The notes under the pieces are model-generated. The model made no database searches. It worked only from the letters and a program-made list of their open reading frames with translations, and was not told the DNA's origin. The position numbers were made by a program, and so were the translations under genes. From assembly GCA_030589965.1 (NCBI GenBank), contig JAUUZM010000102.1:1-9233 (forward strand): a stretch of DNA of 9,233 nt. The letters are read 5' to 3'. This stretch comes from Bacteroides sp. GTDB lineage: Bacteria > Bacteroidota > Bacteroidia > Bacteroidales > SM23-62. Of this stretch, positions 7,205 to 9,233 are shown piece after piece (position 1 is the stretch's first letter; each line of letters begins with the position of its first letter).

Positions 7205-7288
7205 TTGATAGAATAGCGAAATTTGAAATGCATTTTAAAATAACCATCGGAGATATCCATTAATTACTGATTAAAAATATAATCGGAA

Positions 7289-8332
7289 ATGAAATTTCAA
7301 GCAATACGAATCCTCAATACCCTGATGTTTTTTGTTATGACAGCATGCCATCCAACTCAGGGACCACCACAGTTTGAATATTTCGATGATGCTGGGATCG
7401 AAAAGGTTAAAACGGCCATGCTTTGTATGCAACGCCATTCCTGGGAACAGGGAACTGCGATGCAGGGTATGCTGGAGATTGGAGATACTACCAGCCTGAT
7501 TCTAATGGCCAGGGAGTCGGTTCAGCGCTATAAACCTGACGGACGTTTATCCATGGTAGGTTCTGATATGAATATTGCAGATCCGGGGGCAAACGGACCC
7601 GGAGTTCTTGCGGTTTACAGGATCACCGGCGAGGAAAAATATCTCGATGCAGCAAAGGCCTTATATGATTTTTTAAAAAGGCCGGAATCAAAAAATGAAA
7701 AAGGTGTGATCTACCATAATAATCGTTCAGAGGCAATCTTCATTGATAATATGTTCATGGTAGCGCCCTTTATGGCAATGATGGACGATTATGACGAAGC
7801 CATGAACCAGATTGAAGGTCTTCGTGAACTGCTTTGGAATGAGGATGAAAAACTTTTCCATCATATCCGAGTCTCCCGGACCATGGAATTCAGGGATCCT
7901 TCATTCTGGGGAGGCGGCAACGGGTGGTGTGCAGCGGCCATGGCACAGGTGATCGATATTTTGCCTGAAGAGAGAAATACAGATAAAGAGAAGCTGATTG
8001 GATACTGTACGGATCTCCTTGATGGATGTATTTCCCGGCAACTTCCCAGTGGACTGTTATACGATAAGATAACCGAGCCCAATTTTGAAGAAACCACCCT
8101 ACCGGCCATGCTTGCTTACTCAATCTATACAGGAATAAAATCCGGCTGGCTGGATCCTTCCTACATGGTTCCAGCAGATAAAATGCGGTATGCGGTTTAC
8201 TCGAATATTGATGATATCGGACTTCTTCGGAATGCAAGTGCAGCACCCCGGTTTAATTCGCCCGGAACCTCGCCTGAAGGCCAGGCTTTCTTCCTGATGA
8301 TGGAAGGTGCATTCCGGAAACTTACCAGGTAG
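7289..8332 (+). CDS. Lipoprotein six-hairpin glycosidase, GH88/GH105-like unsaturated uronyl hydrolase
   Basis: This 347-residue protein has a short hydrophobic N-terminus ending in M-T-A-C with C20 as the likely lipidated cysteine. The residues after it (HPTQG) lack the acidic export signal known from Bacteroidota surface lipoproteins, so a periplasm-facing location is likelier. Hallmarks of the (alpha/alpha)6 unsaturated glucuronyl/rhamnogalacturonyl hydrolases are H-S-W-E-Q-G (50-55), G-V-L-A-V-Y-R-I-T-G-E-E-K-Y-L-D-A-A (105-122), F-I-D-N-M-F-M (151-157, with D153 the probable catalytic acid), W-G-G-G-N-G-W (207-213) and E-T-T-L-P-A-M-L-A-Y (268-277). D98 may be the second acidic residue. 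Such enzymes remove the 4,5-unsaturated uronic acid that polysaccharide lyases leave on oligosaccharides. The length is normal for the family. It lies 57 bp upstream of the sulfatase with no terminator between, so they are probably one transcript. Which uronic acid it takes cannot be read from the sequence. Confidence 0.8.
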   Translation: MKFQAIRILNTLMFFVMTACHPTQGPPQFEYFDDAGIEKVKTAMLCMQRHSWEQGTAMQGMLEIGDTTSLILMARESVQRYKPDGRLSMVGSDMNIADPGANGPGVLAVYRITGEEKYLDAAKALYDFLKRPESKNEKGVIYHNNRSEAIFIDNMFMVAPFMAMMDDYDEAMNQIEGLRELLWNEDEKLFHHIRVSRTMEFRDPSFWGGGNGWCAAAMAQVIDILPEERNTDKEKLIGYCTDLLDGCISRQLPSGLLYDKITEPNFEETTLPAMLAYSIYTGIKSGWLDPSYMVPADKMRYAVYSNIDDIGLLRNASAAPRFNSPGTSPEGQAFFLMMEGAFRKLTR

Positions 8333-8389
8333 AAAGCATCATAATTTTCTTAACCTAACACATACAATATCTATTTAAATCAGAATACT

Positions 8390-9233
8390 ATGGTAAAATA
8401 TTCAGTTCAAAGTCTTTTGGTGATTTGTCTTTTATTTTCGGCTGTCCAAACCGGATATTCAGGTAAGAAACAACCCAATATTATATTTATCCTGGTCGAT
8501 GATATGGGCTATTATGATTTGAGTTGTTATGGTGCCGAAGAAGTCAAAACTACCCGGATAGACAGGCTGGCCAAGGAAGGAATCCGGTTTACAGATTATT
8601 ATGCCGCAGCCCCGATTTGCAGTCCCTCCCGGGCCGGATTACTCACAGGATGCTATCCCCGGAGAGTAGGTAATGGAATCTGGGTGCATCGACCTGACTC
8701 TGAATATGGAATAAATCCCGAAGAACTTACAATTGCCGAATTATTCCAGCAAAACGGATATAGCACGGCCTGCATTGGGAAATGGCATCTTGGTTTTAAA
8801 GAACCGTTTTTACCCCGGCAACAGGGATTTGACTATTATTACGGACTTCTCCATAATCTGGATTCTTATGAGACGGTACATTTTAATGATAAGGGTGGTG
8901 TCCCTATACTCAGGAATGGGGAGGTTGTTGATCGACCTGCTGATTCTTCACAGTTAACCAGGCTGTATACAGAAGAAGCCATAAACTGGATCGAGTCCAC
9001 CCTTGAGAATAAGAAATCTCAACCATTCTTTCTCTACCTGCCGCATACCATGCTACATCATCCGATGGGAGTCAGTGAAGCTTTTGCCGGGAAATCTAAC
9101 TGGGGATTATATGGTGATGCCATCCTGGAACTGGATTACCATATTGGCCGCCTGATGGATAAACTGGATGAACTTGATATCGCTGATAATACGATTGTCA
9201 TTTATGCCTCCGACAATGGACGTGGACCGGGCC
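8390..9233 (+). CDS. Secreted formylglycine sulfatase (S1 family), C-terminus outside window
   Basis: The first 281 codons are present. A signal peptide (about residues 1-24) precedes PNIIFILVDDMG, whose D37 and D38 bind the active-site calcium. C77 in C-S-P-S-R-A-G-L-L-T-G matches the sulfatase signature; this cysteine is converted to formylglycine, the nucleophile. Other active-site blocks are G-K-W-H-L-G (K131, H133), P-H-T (H219) and S-D-N-G (D275, N276), so the catalytic set is complete as far as the window goes. It would hydrolyse sulfate esters on a glycan in the periplasm or outside the cell. Maturation requires an anaerobic radical SAM maturase (anSME) or an oxygen-dependent formylglycine-generating enzyme, neither encoded here. 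It sits directly after the GH88/GH105-like gene, suggesting that both act on one sulfated uronic-acid glycan. The ATG at 8390 gives a proper signal peptide; no Shine-Dalgarno is visible. Confidence 0.93.
   Translation, partial: MVKYSVQSLLVICLLFSAVQTGYSGKKQPNIIFILVDDMGYYDLSCYGAEEVKTTRIDRLAKEGIRFTDYYAAAPICSPSRAGLLTGCYPRRVGNGIWVHRPDSEYGINPEELTIAELFQQNGYSTACIGKWHLGFKEPFLPRQQGFDYYYGLLHNLDSYETVHFNDKGGVPILRNGEVVDRPADSSQLTRLYTEEAINWIESTLENKKSQPFFLYLPHTMLHHPMGVSEAFAGKSNWGLYGDAILELDYHIGRLMDKLDELDIADNTIVIYASDNGRGPG

Noticed and set aside
7266..7275. ACTGATTAAA, identical to bases 961-970 at the intergenic palindrome
   Set aside because: It lacks the second palindrome arm and is a short AT-rich match that can occur by chance.
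8733..8957. A 74-codon open frame within the sulfatase region
   Set aside because: It is in another frame of the sulfatase, whose catalytic motifs run through the same bases.

Overview
The window looks like accessory chromosome from an anaerobic or facultative member of the Bacteroidota. The reasons are a HGSNAT-type membrane acetyltransferase, a sulfatase and a lipoprotein glycosidase of the kinds common in that phylum, start codons mostly without Shine-Dalgarno sequences, three TAnnTTTG boxes that fit the Bacteroidota -7 promoter element, and a glycyl radical enzyme, which works only without oxygen. This assignment is inference; no rRNA or taxonomic marker is present.

Layout. Bases 1-839 (minus) hold the N-terminal part of a multi-pass membrane protein related to heparan-alpha-glucosaminide N-acetyltransferase. 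It diverges from a decayed Fic-family gene (1070-1817, plus) that has two reading-frame breaks. Convergent with the Fic remnant are two minus-strand genes: an exported 16-repeat PQQ-like beta-propeller protein (7111-4427), followed 143 bp later by an 804-residue glycyl radical enzyme of the GCVE (dehydratase/lyase) type (4283-1869). A 177-bp divergent promoter region (7112-7288) separates this pair from a plus-strand pair: a lipoprotein six-hairpin glycosidase related to GH88/GH105 (7289-8332) and, 57 bp further on, a formylglycine sulfatase running off the end of the window (8390-9233).

How the genes may work together. The sulfatase, the unsaturated-uronyl-hydrolase-like glycosidase and the HGSNAT-like acetyltransferase together resemble three steps of sulfated, uronic-acid-containing glycan breakdown (desulfation, removal of terminal uronyl residues, N-acetylation of glucosamine). 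No susC/susD pair, lyase or regulator is seen, so this is not a canonical polysaccharide utilization locus within the window. The glycyl radical enzyme would be a cytoplasmic C-C, C-O, C-N or C-S bond-breaking step on a small metabolite. Its substrate cannot be named from sequence alone, and its activating radical SAM enzyme is not encoded here. No RNA gene, insertion sequence or CRISPR array was seen.
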